Source: an uncultured Clostridia bacterium | Lineage (GTDB): Bacteria > Bacillota > Clostridia > TANB77 > CAG-508 | NCBI GenBank assembly: GCA_934167305.1 | Contig: CAKPKQ010000033.1 | Coordinates: forward strand, 1 to 6,145 | Reading direction: 5' to 3' | DNA length: 6,145 bases | In this document: positions 5,108 through 6,145 of the stretch, one piece after another | How positions within the stretch are numbered: position 1 is the stretch's first letter | Layout: each line of letters starts with the position of its first letter | Program-made: the position numbers and the translations under genes | The notes under the pieces: generated by a model | Database searches by the model: none | Seen by the model: only the letters and a program-made list of their open reading frames with translations | Told to the model about the DNA's origin: nothing

Positions 5108-6145
5108 ATGGCTTTTGAGGGATTAAGTTCAAAACTTCAAGACATTACTAGAAAACTTAGAGGTAAGGCAAGAATTACAGAATCAGACTTGAAAGAAATG
5201 CTTAGAGAAGTAAAACTTGCATTACTAGAGGCAGATGTTAACTATATGATAGTTAAAGAATTCATTACATCTGTTCAAGAAAAGGCTTTAGGTCAAGATG
5301 TACTAAAATCATTAACACCTGGCCAACAAGTTATTAAAATAGTAAAGGATGAATTAGTAGAACTTTTAGGAGGAACAGAAAGTAAAATAAACTTTACTCC
5401 AAATCCGCCAACAGTTATTATGTTAGTTGGTCTTCAAGGTTCAGGTAAAACAACTACAGCAGGAAAATTAGCAAACTTACTTCGCAAACAAGGTAAAAAG
5501 CCATTACTAGTTGCATGTGATATTTATAGACCAGCAGCTATTAAACAATTACAAGTGGTTGGAGCACAACTTAACATACCAGTATTTGCAAACGAACAAT
5601 CAAAAGATGTTGTACATATAGCTAAACAAGCCATGTCAACAGCAATGAGCAAATTAAATGATGTAGTAATACTAGATACAGCGGGTAGATTACATATTGA
5701 CGAAGAACTAATGCAAGAACTTAAAAATGTAAAAACAAATGTAAAACCACATGAAATACTATTAGTAGTAGATAGTATGACAGGTCAAGATGCTGTTAAT
5801 GTTGCTAAATCATTTAACGAAAACTTGGGTATTGATGGCGTAGTTCTTACAAAACTAGATGGTGATACTCGTGGTGGTGCTGCACTATCAGTAAAAAAAG
5901 TTACAGGAAAACCAATTAAGTTTGCTGCAACAGGTGAAAAATTAAGTGATATAGAAGTATTTCATCCAGACAGAATGGCACAAAGAATTTTGGGCATGGG
6001 AGATGTACTTTCAATTATAGAAAAAGCTGAAGAAAGTTTTGATATAGAAGAAGCAGAAAAAATAGAAAAACAGCTTAAGAAAAAAGAATTTGACTTAGAT
6101 GATTATTTAACACAACTAAGACAAATGAAAAAAATGGGTTCATTT
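5108..6145 (+). CDS. ffh: signal recognition particle GTPase Ffh (SRP54), 3' end outside window
   Basis: Cytosolic GTPase of the signal recognition particle. It binds SRP RNA and hydrophobic signal sequences on ribosomes and delivers them to FtsY at the membrane. 346 residues are visible of the usual 440-450. The N domain is a four-helix bundle (about 1-88) with ALLEADVNY (38-46). The G domain follows: P-loop GLQGSGKTT (108-116), DIYRPAAIKQL (138-148), DTAGR (190-194), TKLDGDTRGGAAL (248-260) and the closing ATGEK (274-278). FHPDRMAQRILGMGDV (285-300) links to the M domain, which is cut shortly after it begins (KKKEFDLDDYLTQLRQMKKMG, near 325-344), so the RNA- and signal-binding part is unseen. 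ATG at 5108 follows AGAAGGGGG by 7 nt, a strong ribosome binding site fitting a highly expressed gene. It may be read from the ylxM promoter, through the structured gap, or from its own weaker promoter near 5032-5080. Confidence 0.97.
   Translation, partial: MAFEGLSSKLQDITRKLRGKARITESDLKEMLREVKLALLEADVNYMIVKEFITSVQEKALGQDVLKSLTPGQQVIKIVKDELVELLGGTESKINFTPNPPTVIMLVGLQGSGKTTTAGKLANLLRKQGKKPLLVACDIYRPAAIKQLQVVGAQLNIPVFANEQSKDVVHIAKQAMSTAMSKLNDVVILDTAGRLHIDEELMQELKNVKTNVKPHEILLVVDSMTGQDAVNVAKSFNENLGIDGVVLTKLDGDTRGGAALSVKKVTGKPIKFAATGEKLSDIEVFHPDRMAQRILGMGDVLSIIEKAEESFDIEEAEKIEKQLKKKEFDLDDYLTQLRQMKKMGSF

Overview
The window is ordinary, dense, single-strand Firmicutes DNA. It is very AT-rich, with AGA arginine and ATA isoleucine codons common, TGG for tryptophan and TAA stops. 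The gene content (a pyruvate phosphate dikinase almost collinear with the Clostridium symbiosum enzyme, a SpoVB/YtgP-type flippase, the ylxM-ffh pair) and the 'GITLI' pilin-like leader point to a low-GC anaerobe of the class Clostridia, probably an uncultured gut lineage. That placement is inference from recognised families, not a database match. All genes lie on the + strand.

Layout: (1) 1-1224 is the C-terminal half of ppdK, with all catalytic residues of the PEP/pyruvate barrel present, closed by an intrinsic terminator at 1229-1267. (2) A promoter at 1282-1311, overlapped by a perfect 11-bp inverted repeat, starts a two-gene unit: a 547-aa polytopic MOP-superfamily lipid-linked oligosaccharide flippase with a TTG start (1347-2990), then, 29 nt on, a 466-aa cell-surface protein (3020-4420). 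(3) A 17-bp perfect hairpin with a T-tract (4467-4512) ends that unit. The promoter for ylxM is built into the hairpin's left arm. (4) ylxM (TTG start, 4552-4899) and ffh (5108 to the window end, cut in the M domain) encode signal recognition particle functions. They are separated by an unusually long 208-nt gap holding a GC-richer, structured RNA candidate (4926-5033).

The most notable object is the 466-aa protein. It joins a type IV prepilin-like leader and membrane helix, two tandem flagellin-like modules (each with recognisable flagellin N- and C-terminal helical signatures), and a short C-terminal tail of the kind I associate with clostridial pilin-like proteins. It is neither a normal flagellin nor a normal pilin. 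I propose a membrane-anchored surface stalk or fibre subunit built from reused flagellin hairpins. Its position behind a cell-envelope flippase fits a surface role but does not prove one.
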